Source: an uncultured Pelagibacteraceae bacterium (GTDB taxonomy: Bacteria > Pseudomonadota > Alphaproteobacteria > Pelagibacterales > Pelagibacteraceae). From it: DNA of 64,000 bases. A program made the translations under genes and the position numbers. The stretch is taken from contig CACMIX010000003.1 in the NCBI GenBank assembly GCA_902613855.1, positions 1 to 64,000 of the forward strand, read 5' to 3'. The notes beneath the pieces were generated by a model. It was not told where the DNA came from. It worked only from the letters and a program-made list of their open reading frames with translations, and did no database searches. Positions 20,804 through 31,244 of the stretch are shown one piece after another; position 1 is the stretch's first letter, and each line of letters opens with the position of its first letter.

Positions 20804-22163
20804 ATTTTGAAAGGTCTGTATCTTTAACTAAATTATCTAGGTTTTTATTTATATACTCTTGATTTATAATAATCTTTTCACCTGCACGATCAGTAGCTGT
20901 AAAACTTATTTCATCTAATATTTTTTCTATAATAGTGTGTAACCTTCTAGCACCTATGTTTTCTACGGTTGTGTTGACCTCTGAAGCAATATTTGCAATT
21001 GTATCAATTCCATCGTCTGAAAACTCAAGATCCACGTTCTCGGTTTTAAGTAAAGCTACATACTGTTTAATTAAACTAAAATCAGGCTCTCTTAAAATTC
21101 TTTTAAAATCTTCACTAGTTAAAGCCTCTAACTCAACTCTTATTGGCAACCTCCCCTGAAGTTCAGGAAGAAGGTCTGATGGCTTAGCTAATTGAAAAGC
21201 ACCAGATGCAATAAACAAAATATGGTCTGTTTTAATAGGACCATGTTTTGTATTAACTGTTGTACCTTCAATTAGTGGAAGTAAATCTCTTTGGACACCT
21301 TCACGAGATACATCACCGCCTACTCTATCAGTTCTTGCTGAAATTTTATCTATCTCATCTAAAAAAACGATACCATTATTCTCAGTTGATAATTTTGCAG
21401 CTTTAATAATTTTATCTTGCTCAATCAATTTATCAGATTCATCGTTGATTAAAATCTCATGAGACTCTTTCACGGACATTTTCTTTTTCTTCTCTTTACT
21501 ACCCATCGATTTACCAATCATTTCACCAATATTAATCATACCTACATTAGCACCTGGCATACCTGGAATTTCAAATGAAGCACCTGACCCACTATCACTT
21601 ACAAAAATTTCTATTTCATTATCATCTAAGTCACCATTTCTTAATCTTTTTCTGAAACTTTCTCTTGTTGCTAAACTCGCCTTCTTACCTACTAATGCAT
21701 CTAAAACTTTTTCTTCTGCTGCTTTTTGTGCTTGAGCAAAAACTTCTTTTCGTTTTTTTACTTTCTCCATCGCAATAGCAATTTCAATTAAATCTCTGAC
21801 TATTTGTTCTACATCTCTTCCAACGTAACCAACTTCAGTAAATCTAGTAGCCTCAACTTTAACAAAAGGAGCCTCAGCTAATTTTGAAAGTCTTCTTGAT
21901 ATTTCAGTTTTTCCGACCCCAGTTGGTCCAATCATTAAAATATTTTTTGGTAAAACTTCATTTTTCATTTCACCTTTAAGCGCTTGTCTTCTCCATCGAT
22001 TTCTTAAAGCAACTGCTACAGCTTTTTTCGCTTTATTTTGACCAACAACAAATCTATCAAGTTCTGAAACAATTTCTCTAGGAGACAGAGAACTAACTAA
22101 AGATGCTTCCTCTTTTTTATTTTGTTCTTTAGGGTGTAGAGGTGTGACGTTAGAATTATCCAT
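20793..22163 (-). CDS. hslU: ATP-dependent protease ATPase subunit HslU
   Basis: [46 protein letters not shown]. Confidence 0.98.
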   Translation of the reverse strand: MDNSNVTPLHPKEQNKKEEASLVSSLSPREIVSELDRFVVGQNKAKKAVAVALRNRWRRQALKGEMKNEVLPKNILMIGPTGVGKTEISRRLSKLAEAPFVKVEATRFTEVGYVGRDVEQIVRDLIEIAIAMEKVKKRKEVFAQAQKAAEEKVLDALVGKKASLATRESFRKRLRNGDLDDNEIEIFVSDSGSGASFEIPGMPGANVGMINIGEMIGKSMGSKEKKKKMSVKESHEILINDESDKLIEQDKIIKAAKLSTENNGIVFLDEIDKISARTDRVGGDVSREGVQRDLLPLIEGTTVNTKHGPIKTDHILFIASGAFQLAKPSDLLPELQGRLPIRVELEALTSEDFKRILREPDFSLIKQYVALLKTENVDLEFSDDGIDTIANIASEVNTTVENIGARRLHTIIEKILDEISFTATDRAGEKIIINQEYINKNLDNLVKDTDLSKFIL

Positions 22164-22684
22164 TATATTTTTTCAACTTTGACATTGTTGTTTGTAAATA
22201 CACAAATATCAGCGGCAACCTTGATTGCTTTTTTTGCAACTTCTTCAGCTGACATTTGACCTTCAATTAAAACTTTCCCTGCAGCTAAAGCATAATTTCC
22301 ACCAGAGCCAATTCCAATTACATCTCCTTCAGGCTCTAAAACATCACCGGTTCCAGAAATTATATAACTATTACTTTTGTCACCAACAGCCATTAATGCC
22401 TCTAATCTTCTTAAATATTTATCTGTTCTCCAATCTTTTGCTAGTTCAACAGCGGCTCTTGATAAATTACCTGCATGTTTTTCTAGTTTTCCTTCTAATC
22501 TTTCAAATAAAGTTAATGCATCTGCAGTTGATCCTGCAAACCCAGCAACAACATCCCTTTTTTCAATTTTTCTAACTTTCGAAGCAGTACTTTTTACAAC
22601 TGTATTTCCCATACTAACTTGTCCATCACCAGCAACTACTACCTCATTATTTTTTCTAACTAATACAATTGTCGTCATGAACAA
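22163..22684 (-). CDS. hslV: ATP-dependent protease peptidase subunit HslV
   Basis: [37 protein letters not shown]. Confidence 0.98.
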   Translation of the reverse strand: MFMTTIVLVRKNNEVVVAGDGQVSMGNTVVKSTASKVRKIEKRDVVAGFAGSTADALTLFERLEGKLEKHAGNLSRAAVELAKDWRTDKYLRRLEALMAVGDKSNSYIISGTGDVLEPEGDVIGIGSGGNYALAAGKVLIEGQMSAEEVAKKAIKVAADICVFTNNNVKVEKI

Positions 22685-22766
22685 TAAATGGTAACTATTT
22701 TTGATACTTCAAGTAGTCATACTATCGTTGATATAGTGCAATTATGCTTGTATACCTCTAAAATAT

Positions 22767-23357
22767 ATGTCTAGAAAAGGAAAAGTATCTCGTAAAACAA
22801 AAGAAACCAGCATCAGTGTTGAAGTAAATATTGATGGAAAAGGTCAATACAAAATTGATACTGGAATTGGTTTTTTAGATCATATGTTGGAGCAGTTATC
22901 AAAACACTCACTTATTGATTTAAAAGTAAAAGCCAAAGGAGATACACATATTGATCTTCATCACACGACTGAAGATACAGGTATTGCAATTGGCGAAGCC
23001 TTGAAAAAAGCTGCTAAAAAATTTGTTGGCATCAAACGCTATGCTCATAGAGTTATTCCAATGGACGAAACTTTAACTAGAGTAGCAATTGATGTGTCAA
23101 ACAGACCTTACTTGATTTGGAAAGTTAAATTAAAAGTTGAGAAACTTGGAGAAATGGATACTGAATTATTCAAAGAATGGTTCCAAGCTTTTTCGCAATC
23201 TGCAGGTATTACTTTGCACGTTGAAAATATTTATGGGGACAATAGTCACCACATTATTGAATCTTGTTACAAAGGTTTAGCAAGATCTTTAAGAGATGCT
23301 TTAGAGATGGATCCTAGAAATAAAAAAAGCATTCCATCAACTAAAGGCTCATTATAA
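22767..23357 (+). CDS. hisB: Imidazoleglycerol-phosphate dehydratase
   Basis: [35 protein letters not shown]. Confidence 0.98.
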   Translation: MSRKGKVSRKTKETSISVEVNIDGKGQYKIDTGIGFLDHMLEQLSKHSLIDLKVKAKGDTHIDLHHTTEDTGIAIGEALKKAAKKFVGIKRYAHRVIPMDETLTRVAIDVSNRPYLIWKVKLKVEKLGEMDTELFKEWFQAFSQSAGITLHVENIYGDNSHHIIESCYKGLARSLRDALEMDPRNKKSIPSTKGSL

Positions 23358-23362
23358 GTTTA

Positions 23363-23989
23363 ATGAATGTCACAATTGTTGATTATAATTCGGGCAATAT
23401 AAGCTCAGTAATAAATTCTTTTAAAGAAGTTGCTAAAGATAAGGTAAATATAGAGGTAAGTGCAGATTTAAATAAGATTAAATCAAGTGACAAAGTTGTA
23501 TTACCAGGTCAGGGTTCGTTTAAAAGTTGTGTTGATGCTTTAAGTTGTATCAACGGTTTAATTGATACTCTTTATGAGTTTGCTATTAACAACAAAAAGC
23601 CGATTCTTGGAATTTGTGTTGGTTTGCAAATGTTTGCAGACGTTGGTTATGAAGAAATAGAAACTAAGGGTTTAGGGTGGATATCAGGCAAGGTATCAAA
23701 AATAGATAATCAAAATGGGAAGTATAAACTTCCTCACATTGGATGGAATCAAATAAATATTTTGAAAGATAGTAAGATTTTTAAAGATATAGATAACAAT
23801 TCACACATGTATTTTGTACACAGCTATGAATTTGTGCCAAATGATAAGTCTGTAGTGTCAGCAACTACAAACTATTCATCTGATATCGTTTGTTCAGTAG
23901 AACAAGAAAATATTTTTGGAACTCAATTTCACCCAGAAAAAAGTGATAAGATTGGACTTAAAATAATTGAAAATTTTATAAATATTTAA
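23363..23989 (+). CDS. hisH: Imidazole glycerol phosphate synthase, glutamine amidotransferase subunit
   Basis: VTIVDYNSGNISSV; GICVGLQMFAD; GTQFHPEKS. Confidence 0.97.
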   Translation: MNVTIVDYNSGNISSVINSFKEVAKDKVNIEVSADLNKIKSSDKVVLPGQGSFKSCVDALSCINGLIDTLYEFAINNKKPILGICVGLQMFADVGYEEIETKGLGWISGKVSKIDNQNGKYKLPHIGWNQINILKDSKIFKDIDNNSHMYFVHSYEFVPNDKSVVSATTNYSSDIVCSVEQENIFGTQFHPEKSDKIGLKIIENFINI

Positions 23990-24132
23990 TGATTAAGAAT
24001 TCACTTATAATTTTTTTATCACTTTTATTGATTTCATGTCAAAGTCCACAAATCAAAAAAAATCCTGACCAAAAAACCAAATCCTTAAATCTTAAAGTTA
24101 CAACCGAAGCTGAGATGAAAGCAAATAAATGA
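23989..24132 (+). CDS. Small (47 aa) putative lipoprotein between hisH and hisA
   Basis: Not in the supplied ORF track. ATG overlaps the hisH stop (TAATG) and its TGA overlaps the hisA ATG (ATGA). [47 protein letters not shown] with lipobox LISC. Confidence 0.75.
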   Translation: MIKNSLIIFLSLLLISCQSPQIKKNPDQKTKSLNLKVTTEAEMKANK

Positions 24133-24854
24133 AGATACTTCCAGCAATAGATATAAAAGATAAAAAATGTGTAAGGTTAATAAGAGGAGATTTTGAAAAT
24201 AAGACTGAATACAAAATGTCACCAGTTGAACAAGCGGAGAAATATAATGCCCATGGATTTATAAATTTACATATTGTTGATTTAGACGGAGCTTTAACTG
24301 GTGAAACAGTAAATTTGGAAATAATCCAAGAAATTATTAAAAAATTTGATTTAAAAATTGAAGTAGGAGGTGGAGTTAGAAGTATAGATAATATTAAAAA
24401 ATATACTGACGCTGGTGTTGAAAAAGTAATTTTAGGTAGTGCCGCTATAAAGGACAAAAACTTTTTAAAAGAAGCTTGTGAAAAATTTCCAAATCAAATT
24501 GCTTTAGGTTTAGATGCTAAAGATGGATATTTATCTGTGTCGGGTTGGAAAGAGAACTCTAATCAATTAACTTTAGATTTTCTAAAAGATGTAAATGACT
24601 TTGGTGCTAGTAGGTTGATTTATACAGATATTAATAGAGATGGAATGAAACAAGGCCCAAATTTTGATGAAACATCTAAAGTTGCTAACACCTCCAATTG
24701 TCCAGTTATAATATCTGGTGGTGTTTCTTCGATTGATGATATTAAAAAGGCTAAAGAATTAAATAACAAAAATATTGAGGGTATAATTGTTGGAAAAGCT
24801 ATATACGATGGTGATATCAACTTAGTTGAACTAGCAATGGAGATAGATGCTTAA
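24129..24854 (+). CDS. hisA: Phosphoribosylformimino-5-aminoimidazole carboxamide ribotide isomerase
   Basis: [31 protein letters not shown]. Confidence 0.97.
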   Translation: MKILPAIDIKDKKCVRLIRGDFENKTEYKMSPVEQAEKYNAHGFINLHIVDLDGALTGETVNLEIIQEIIKKFDLKIEVGGGVRSIDNIKKYTDAGVEKVILGSAAIKDKNFLKEACEKFPNQIALGLDAKDGYLSVSGWKENSNQLTLDFLKDVNDFGASRLIYTDINRDGMKQGPNFDETSKVANTSNCPVIISGGVSSIDDIKKAKELNNKNIEGIIVGKAIYDGDINLVELAMEIDA

Positions 24855-25599
24855 AAATAGAATAATACCTTGTTTGGATGTTAAAAACGGTCGTGTAGTG
24901 AAGGGTATTAATTTTGTAGATCTAAAGGATGCGGGTGATCCAGTCGAACAAGCTAAAATCTATTCAGATGGTGGAGCTGATGAAATTTGCTTTTTAGATA
25001 TCACTGCTTCAAATGAAAATAGAGACACAATTTACGAGGTTGTAGATAAAACTTCTAAGAAATGTTTTGTACCATTAACTGTTGGTGGTGGCGTTAGAAG
25101 TGTTGAGGATATTAACAAACTACTTAATTGTGGAGCAGATAAAGTATCAATTAATACTGCTGCTGTTCAAAATGCAAAAGTGGTTGAGGACAGTTCAAGA
25201 AAGTTTGGTTCTCAATGTATTGTAGTTGCAATTGATGCAAAGAGAAATGATGGTGGATGGGAAATTTTTACTCACGGCGGAAGAAATCCAACTGGAGTTA
25301 ACGCTCTGGAATTTGCTTCTAAAATGGAGAAGTGCGGAGCTGGAGAGCTATTAGTTACCTCTATGGATAAAGATGGGACTCAATCAGGATATGATATCGA
25401 GCTTATGCAAAAGATATCATCTGGTGTTAATATTCCAGTAATTGCATCTGGCGGGGTTGGAACTTTAGATCATTTAGCAGATGGAATAAAATCAGGTGCG
25501 AGTGCTGTTTTGGCAGCATCTATATTTCACTATGGTACTTATTCAATTAATGAGGCTAAGCAATATTTGGCTTCAAAAGATATCCCTGTTAGAATTTAA
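24847..25599 (+). CDS. hisF: Imidazole glycerol phosphate synthase cyclase subunit
   Basis: [41 protein letters not shown]. Confidence 0.98.
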   Translation: MLKNRIIPCLDVKNGRVVKGINFVDLKDAGDPVEQAKIYSDGGADEICFLDITASNENRDTIYEVVDKTSKKCFVPLTVGGGVRSVEDINKLLNCGADKVSINTAAVQNAKVVEDSSRKFGSQCIVVAIDAKRNDGGWEIFTHGGRNPTGVNALEFASKMEKCGAGELLVTSMDKDGTQSGYDIELMQKISSGVNIPVIASGGVGTLDHLADGIKSGASAVLAASIFHYGTYSINEAKQYLASKDIPVRI

Positions 25600-25600
25600 T

Positions 25601-25873
25601 ATGTTAAAAATTTTAGAAGATCTCGTAGCCCTTGCAAGAGAGCGAAAGAGTAATCCTGTCGAGGGCTCATACACTAACAAGCTTTTAGAAGACAAATCTT
25701 TAGCGAAAGAAAAGGTTTTAGAAGAGATAAATGAATTAATTGAAGCTGTAGAACAAGATACAAATAAAATCCACGAAGCTGCAGATGTTCTTTATCACTT
25801 AATTATGTATCTAGAAAAAAGTGGAATTAAAATTGAAGATGTAATGGAAGAATTAAATAGTAGAAGAAAATAA
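25601..25873 (+). CDS. hisE: Phosphoribosyl-ATP pyrophosphatase (start refined to 25601)
   Basis: SYTNKLLEDKSLAKEKVLEEINELIEAVEQ...HEAADVLYHLIMYL; the ORF-track start at 25496 lies inside hisF. Confidence 0.94.
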   Translation: MLKILEDLVALARERKSNPVEGSYTNKLLEDKSLAKEKVLEEINELIEAVEQDTNKIHEAADVLYHLIMYLEKSGIKIEDVMEELNSRRK

Positions 25874-25905
25874 AAAATAAAATATAATTAATTTAAAAAT
25901 TGTTA

Positions 25906-26271
25906 ATGGCTTACGACGACAGTAACATCTTTGCTAAAATTTTAAGAAGTGAGATACCTTGTGACAAAATTTATGAGGATGAGTTTATTTTATCTTTTTA
26001 TGATATAAACCCACAAAAAAAAATTCATGCCTTAGTAATCCCTAAAGGGAAATATATTGATTTAGATGATTTTAGTTTAAATGCTTCACCAGAAGAGATG
26101 GTAGGTTTACTGAAAGGTATAAATATTGTTGCAAAAAAGCTAGGTATTTCCTCAGGAGTAGGCAAGGGTTATAGAGCTTTGGCTAATATCAATGAACATG
26201 GGGGGCAAGAGGTTCCTCATTTACATTTTCATTTATTTGGAGGTGAAGTAGTTGGAAAAATGGTTCAGTGA
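25906..26271 (+). CDS. HIT-family hydrolase (HinT-like)
   Basis: NIFAKILRSEIPCDKIYEDE; HLHFHLFGG histidine triad. Confidence 0.95.
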   Translation: MAYDDSNIFAKILRSEIPCDKIYEDEFILSFYDINPQKKIHALVIPKGKYIDLDDFSLNASPEEMVGLLKGINIVAKKLGISSGVGKGYRALANINEHGGQEVPHLHFHLFGGEVVGKMVQ

Positions 26272-26771
26272 CACAAGAAGTAAAAAGAAGTTATTTAGAA
26301 ATTAATTCTCTCGAAGATCTTAATGAAGGATCTATGCCAAATTCTGATTATTCTCTTAACTTATTAGATCCAATTAACTTTCAGCTAAATAAATTTTTTT
26401 ATAAAAATATTGGCAATAAACACAAGTGGGTGGATAGATTAATTTGGAATGAGGAGAAGTGGATAAAATATGTTTCAAATGAAAATGTTAAAACATATGT
26501 TTTAAAATATAAAGATGATCTAGTAGGCTTTTTTGAATTAATTTATCATCAAGAAAAAAAAGAGGTTGAAATTGCTTATCTTGGTATTTTGGAGGAGTAT
26601 CACAATAAAAAGCTTGGATCATATTTATTATCTGAAGCAATTAAGATATCTTTTAAAAATAAAATTGATAGAGTTTGGGTTCACACCTGTACCTTAGATC
26701 ATAAAAATGCTTTAAATAACTATATGACAAGGGGAATGAAGATATTTAAAACTGAAATTATAAATGTTTAG
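26268..26771 (+). CDS. GNAT-family N-acetyltransferase
   Basis: VEIAYLGILEEYHNKKLGSYLLSEAI; VWVHTCTLDHKNALNNYMTRGMKIFK. Confidence 0.82.
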   Translation: MTQEVKRSYLEINSLEDLNEGSMPNSDYSLNLLDPINFQLNKFFYKNIGNKHKWVDRLIWNEEKWIKYVSNENVKTYVLKYKDDLVGFFELIYHQEKKEVEIAYLGILEEYHNKKLGSYLLSEAIKISFKNKIDRVWVHTCTLDHKNALNNYMTRGMKIFKTEIINV

Positions 26772-27316
26772 TTTTGAGTTGGGAGTTTAAAAATATTTTT
26801 TGAAAGTATTCTATTTTTTTGAATAGAAGATATAAAAGTTATATTAAAATTTTGATACACATCTGTATTTTGCCAACCGATTAAATCATAAGTTTCTTTA
26901 CTAAAAAAAATATTGATTTCAACATCATTTTCTTTGATTGTGTAATTAATTAAAGATCTATCAACAATTCTTTCTTCTAAAATATTAATTTTATTAATCA
27001 GGAATTCTTTATCTAGAATAAAATTTAAAGGGGTTTTATGGAGTGGATAACGATAATAACTTGTTAAAGTTTTAATAACTAAAGATTTTCCGTTTGATAC
27101 TAAAGTTTTATTATTACTCCTTGCATATTCACAAAATATTTTTTTAGGATATTCAATTGTACAATTTCCATTCTCAATTTTACCATTAATGTTCTGCTCA
27201 AAATTAAAGTTTAAACTTTTTGTATTTTTTAAATTGTCAATAATTTTTTCTTTATCACTGGCATTAACATTAGTAATTAAAAATGAAAATAAAATTACGA
27301 ATATATACTTAAGCAT
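26768..27316 (-). CDS. lolA: Outer-membrane lipoprotein carrier protein LolA-like
   Basis: Signal peptide; LKNTKSLNFNFEQNINGKIENGNCTIEYPKKIFCEY; immediately downstream of ftsK. Confidence 0.82.
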   Translation of the reverse strand: MLKYIFVILFSFLITNVNASDKEKIIDNLKNTKSLNFNFEQNINGKIENGNCTIEYPKKIFCEYARSNNKTLVSNGKSLVIKTLTSYYRYPLHKTPLNFILDKEFLINKINILEERIVDRSLINYTIKENDVEINIFFSKETYDLIGWQNTDVYQNFNITFISSIQKNRILSKNIFKLPTQN

Positions 27317-29400
27317 TAAAGAATATCTCTTTTACCAACATGATTAGCCTTACTGATTATGCCATCCGCTTCCATCATATCAATAATCCTAGCAGCCCTA
27401 TTATATCCTATTTGTAGTTTTCTTTGCAAAAAAGAGGTAGAGGCTTTACCCTCTGACCTGATTATTTCTACAGCTTGCTGGAATAGTTCGTCCTTATCCC
27501 CTTGATTAGGACTATCCTCAATTTCTTTTTCATCTGCAAAATTTAATATTTCGTCTACATAATCAGGTTCTGCTTGTGATCTCAAAAAATTATTAATTTT
27601 TTCTATTTCATTATCTGAAACAAAAGGTGCATGAATTCTGACTATTCGATTAGCTGATGACATGTAAAGCATATCTCCTTTACCTAATAATTGTTCTGCT
27701 CCTTGCTCTCCTAGAATTGTTCGACTATCTATTTTTGAAGTAACCTGAAACGATATTCTTGTTGGAAAATTTGCCTTGATAGTTCCTGTGATTACATCCA
27801 CACTTGGTCTCTGGGTGGCCATAATAATATGAATACCAGCTGCTCTTGCCATTTGTGAGAGTTTTTGAATATAATTTTCTATCTCTTTACCTGCCACCAA
27901 CATTAAGTCTGACATTTCATCTACTACAACAACTATATAAGGCATTGGAAGTCTATGTTTTTCATTATAACCATCAATATTTCTTACACCCTCCTTAGTC
28001 ATTAGCCTGTATCTATTTTCCATTTCTTTAACTACCCATCCAAGTACAGAGGCAGCTTTTTTTGCCTCAGTTATTACGGGACATAATAAATGAGGAATTC
28101 CTTCATAAGTTGAGAGCTCCAGCATTTTTGGATCAATTAAAATAAATTTACATTTGTCGGGTGTGTGCCGATAAAGAAGAGATAAAATAATTGTATTTAT
28201 ACATACAGATTTTCCAGATCCAGTAGTTCCAGCAATTAACAAGTGAGGCATAGAAAATAGATCTCCAACAATAGGTTTGCCTGATATACTTTTGCCCAGT
28301 GCTATTGGCAATTTTATATCTCTTTTCTTAAAATCTGTAGTGTTCAATATCTCACTTAGGTAAACATTCTCTCTTGCAGTGTTTGGCAACTCAATTCCAA
28401 TAGTGTTACTCCCTGGTATCGTTGCAATTCTGGCAGACTCTGAACTTGTATTTCGAGCTATATCATCTGATAAATTTATAATTTTTGAAACTTTAACACC
28501 TGCAGCTGGCTCAAACTCATTTAGTGTAACTACCGGACCATGGCTTACTTTTTTTATATTTCCACTAACACCAAAATCTAAAAGAATTTTTTCTAAAAAC
28601 TCTAAATTATTTGTCTCATTATGATCAGAATTGTCTCTTTCTTTTTTAGTTGGAACTTTTAATAAATCAAAACTTGGAAGTTTAAACTTTATTTTTTCAT
28701 TAGGTTTATTTTCAGCTTTTATAAAGGGAAGGTCTTCTTGAATAAGATTTTTAATTTCGTCTTGAGGAATATATTCCTTTATTACCTCACTTTTATCAGT
28801 ATAACTTTTTTCTTCCTTTTTAAAAAAGAAATCATAAATTTTAAAAATTGAATTTTTAAATTTGATTGGATTAAAATTTATACTTAGCAAGAAGAAAGTT
28901 AAGGTCAAAAAAATTAACACATAATATGCAATTGTTTCATTAATTTGAACTAACGAATTTAAGAAAGTTTCGTTGAAATAATTTCCAACAAAACCACCAT
29001 TTCCATTTATGTAGAGTGTAAAAGCATCGGTATAAAAAAAGCTAAAAAAAAGTGTCCCAAACAAACAATAAATTGTTATAAAAAAAGTATTTTCGATTAC
29101 TAGAAAAAACTTTTTAAATCTAATTATATTAACACCAGTTAAAACAAAGGTGAAAGATATTAAATAAGAGATCAGACCAACCGACTGAAAGAATAAATCA
29201 GAAATAAAACTACCCTGAAACCCTAATATATTTTTAATTTCTCTGTTATCAGGAAATATAAAGTTGGGATCTTCAGGGGAGTATGTAAGTAAAGCGGTGA
29301 GTAATAGGGCTCCTGTTGCAAAAATTAATATACCAAAAATTTCTGCAAGACGTTTTATGGCAAAATTAAGTAATAAATTAGCTGTTTTTTTAATATCCAT
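27316..29400 (-). CDS. ftsK: DNA translocase FtsK
   Basis: IAGTTGSGKSVCINTIILSLLYR; C-terminal gamma domain (RSEGKASTSFLQRKLQIGYNRAARIIDMME). Confidence 0.97.
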   Translation of the reverse strand: MDIKKTANLLLNFAIKRLAEIFGILIFATGALLLTALLTYSPEDPNFIFPDNREIKNILGFQGSFISDLFFQSVGLISYLISFTFVLTGVNIIRFKKFFLVIENTFFITIYCLFGTLFFSFFYTDAFTLYINGNGGFVGNYFNETFLNSLVQINETIAYYVLIFLTLTFFLLSINFNPIKFKNSIFKIYDFFFKKEEKSYTDKSEVIKEYIPQDEIKNLIQEDLPFIKAENKPNEKIKFKLPSFDLLKVPTKKERDNSDHNETNNLEFLEKILLDFGVSGNIKKVSHGPVVTLNEFEPAAGVKVSKIINLSDDIARNTSSESARIATIPGSNTIGIELPNTARENVYLSEILNTTDFKKRDIKLPIALGKSISGKPIVGDLFSMPHLLIAGTTGSGKSVCINTIILSLLYRHTPDKCKFILIDPKMLELSTYEGIPHLLCPVITEAKKAASVLGWVVKEMENRYRLMTKEGVRNIDGYNEKHRLPMPYIVVVVDEMSDLMLVAGKEIENYIQKLSQMARAAGIHIIMATQRPSVDVITGTIKANFPTRISFQVTSKIDSRTILGEQGAEQLLGKGDMLYMSSANRIVRIHAPFVSDNEIEKINNFLRSQAEPDYVDEILNFADEKEIEDSPNQGDKDELFQQAVEIIRSEGKASTSFLQRKLQIGYNRAARIIDMMEADGIISKANHVGKRDIL

Positions 29401-29460
29401 ATATGAATCAATTTAATCACTTTGTATCATCTAATTTTTGTTGTTAAAATTAAAAATATT

Positions 29461-30528
29461 ATGAGAGTCTGTATATTAGGTGTCGGCTTATCAAGCTATA
29501 CTTTGGCAAAAGCTTTAGTAAATCAAAATATATATGTAGATATTTTTCCACAAAAAAAAAAAAATTTACAAGATAAATCAAGAACATTGGGTATTTCGAA
29601 AAGTAATGTCGAATTTTTTAATAATTCAATAATTAATATAAATAAAATTTCTTGGAGGTTAAAAAAAATAGAAATATTTTCTGATAATTTGATGAAAGAA
29701 GAATTAATTAATTTTCATAATAATGGAACTGAACTATTTTCTATTATTAAAAACAAAGATCTATTTGAAACTCTAGAAAAAAGTCTTTCTAAAAATAAAT
29801 ACTTTAAAAAGGTTAATCCCTTGAACAAACTTAACTTTTTGAATAAATATAGTCTTATAATCAACACCGATTCTACTAATGTAATTACAAAGAAATATTT
29901 TAGTCGGAAAATTTTAAAAGAATATAATAGCATTGCTTATACAACATCTATTCGGCATAAAAAAATTTGTAATGATACCGCAATTCAAATTTTTACTAAA
30001 AACGGGCCCTTAGCTTTTTTACCAATTTCTGAAAGTGAAACATCGATTGTGTATTCTTTCAAAAAAAAAAAAGATGTGGATATTAATCACTTAATTGAAA
30101 AGTATAACCCTAAATTTAAAATTCAAAAAATAGAAAAAATAAAATCCTTTGAATTAAAATCTCTTAATTTAAGATCTTATTATAATAAAAATATTTTAGC
30201 TTTTGGAGATCTATTACATAGAATTCACCCACTTGCTGGACAAGGTTTTAATATGACTATTCGAGATGTTAAAACTCTTTTAGAAATTATAGTAAAGACA
30301 CATAGATTAGGTTTACCTTTAGATAGTTCTATATGTTATGAGTTTGAAAAAAAATCTAAACATAACAACCTAATATTTTCAAATGGAATCGATCTCGTTC
30401 ATGAATTTTTTAATTTCGAAAGAAAAATAAACAATAATCTTATTAGCAAAACTGTACAATTATTAGGGAAGAATTCTAATATAAATAAACTATTTACAAA
30501 AATTGCAGATAGGGGAACTTTAATTTAA
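29461..30528 (+). CDS. UbiH-like FAD-dependent monooxygenase (ubiquinone biosynthesis family)
   Basis: MRVCILGVGLSSYTLAKALV; FGDLLHRIHPLAGQGFNMTIRDV. ATG at 29461 preferred over the upstream TTG. Confidence 0.82.
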   Translation: MRVCILGVGLSSYTLAKALVNQNIYVDIFPQKKKNLQDKSRTLGISKSNVEFFNNSIININKISWRLKKIEIFSDNLMKEELINFHNNGTELFSIIKNKDLFETLEKSLSKNKYFKKVNPLNKLNFLNKYSLIINTDSTNVITKKYFSRKILKEYNSIAYTTSIRHKKICNDTAIQIFTKNGPLAFLPISESETSIVYSFKKKKDVDINHLIEKYNPKFKIQKIEKIKSFELKSLNLRSYYNKNILAFGDLLHRIHPLAGQGFNMTIRDVKTLLEIIVKTHRLGLPLDSSICYEFEKKSKHNNLIFSNGIDLVHEFFNFERKINNNLISKTVQLLGKNSNINKLFTKIADRGTLI

Positions 30529-30529
30529 T

Positions 30530-31180
30530 TTATTGAATTGTTGTATTATCATACACATCATATGTATAAGTACTCAAAATTTCAGCTATTTTGTTTTTTC
30601 TCATATCTAAATTTCTAGCCTCCAATAATATTTGCTTTTCCTCTAACGAAAAAGGAGATGCCATAGCTAATGCATTAATAGTTTCATCAAGACTTTGCTT
30701 TTCTAGAGCTTTCCAATTGATTATAAAACCTCTTCTTTCAAACAATAATTTTAAATCTTTAAAAATTAATTCAAGGTCAGAAAATTTTAGATCTTGTTTT
30801 TCATCATTCAAATCTTGAATAAAATTTTCGTAATTAACGTTTAAAATCCTATATTTCTTATCAGTATCCAATTCCTTTATATTTTTAAATCTTATTAAAC
30901 CTTTTAATTCAATAAGATAACGTCCATCCTCAGTTTCTTTAAAACTTGTTATTTTTCCTAAACATCCTATTTCGTGCAGTTGAGGAATATTATTTTCATT
31001 CACAGAATTTTTTGGCTGTATCATGCCAATAGTTTTATTTGACTTCATGCTATCGTTGATCATCTCAATATAGCGAGGTTCAAAAATATTTAAAGGTACG
31101 GTGGTTTTTGGAAAAATAATAAAATTACTTAGAGGAAATACTGGAATTTTTACTGGAAGCTCTTCTTTTTTCATGGTCAA
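30530..31180 (-). CDS. LON peptidase substrate-binding (N-terminal) domain protein
   Basis: IPVFPLSNFIIFPKTTVPLNIFEPRYIEMINDSM; no ATPase/protease part. Confidence 0.9.
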   Translation of the reverse strand: MTMKKEELPVKIPVFPLSNFIIFPKTTVPLNIFEPRYIEMINDSMKSNKTIGMIQPKNSVNENNIPQLHEIGCLGKITSFKETEDGRYLIELKGLIRFKNIKELDTDKKYRILNVNYENFIQDLNDEKQDLKFSDLELIFKDLKLLFERRGFIINWKALEKQSLDETINALAMASPFSLEEKQILLEARNLDMRKNKIAEILSTYTYDVYDNTTIQ

Positions 31181-31244
31181 AAAAATATACCTTATTAGTT
31201 ATACAATTTGTTAATTATATATAAATTAACTATTAAATTAAACA

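Noticed and set aside
22225-22694. Two plus-strand ORFs (116 and 105 aa) overlapping hslV
   Set aside because: Antisense to a clear hslV; low-complexity L/Q-rich or S/A-rich translations typical of antisense frames.
24098-24457. 119-aa ORF antisense to hisA
   Set aside because: Fully inside the antisense of a definite hisA; hydrophobic composition typical of antisense frames.
25496-25600. Extended N-terminus of hisE in the ORF track
   Set aside because: Lies inside hisF in another frame; the ATG at 25601 immediately after hisF matches the normal HisE length.
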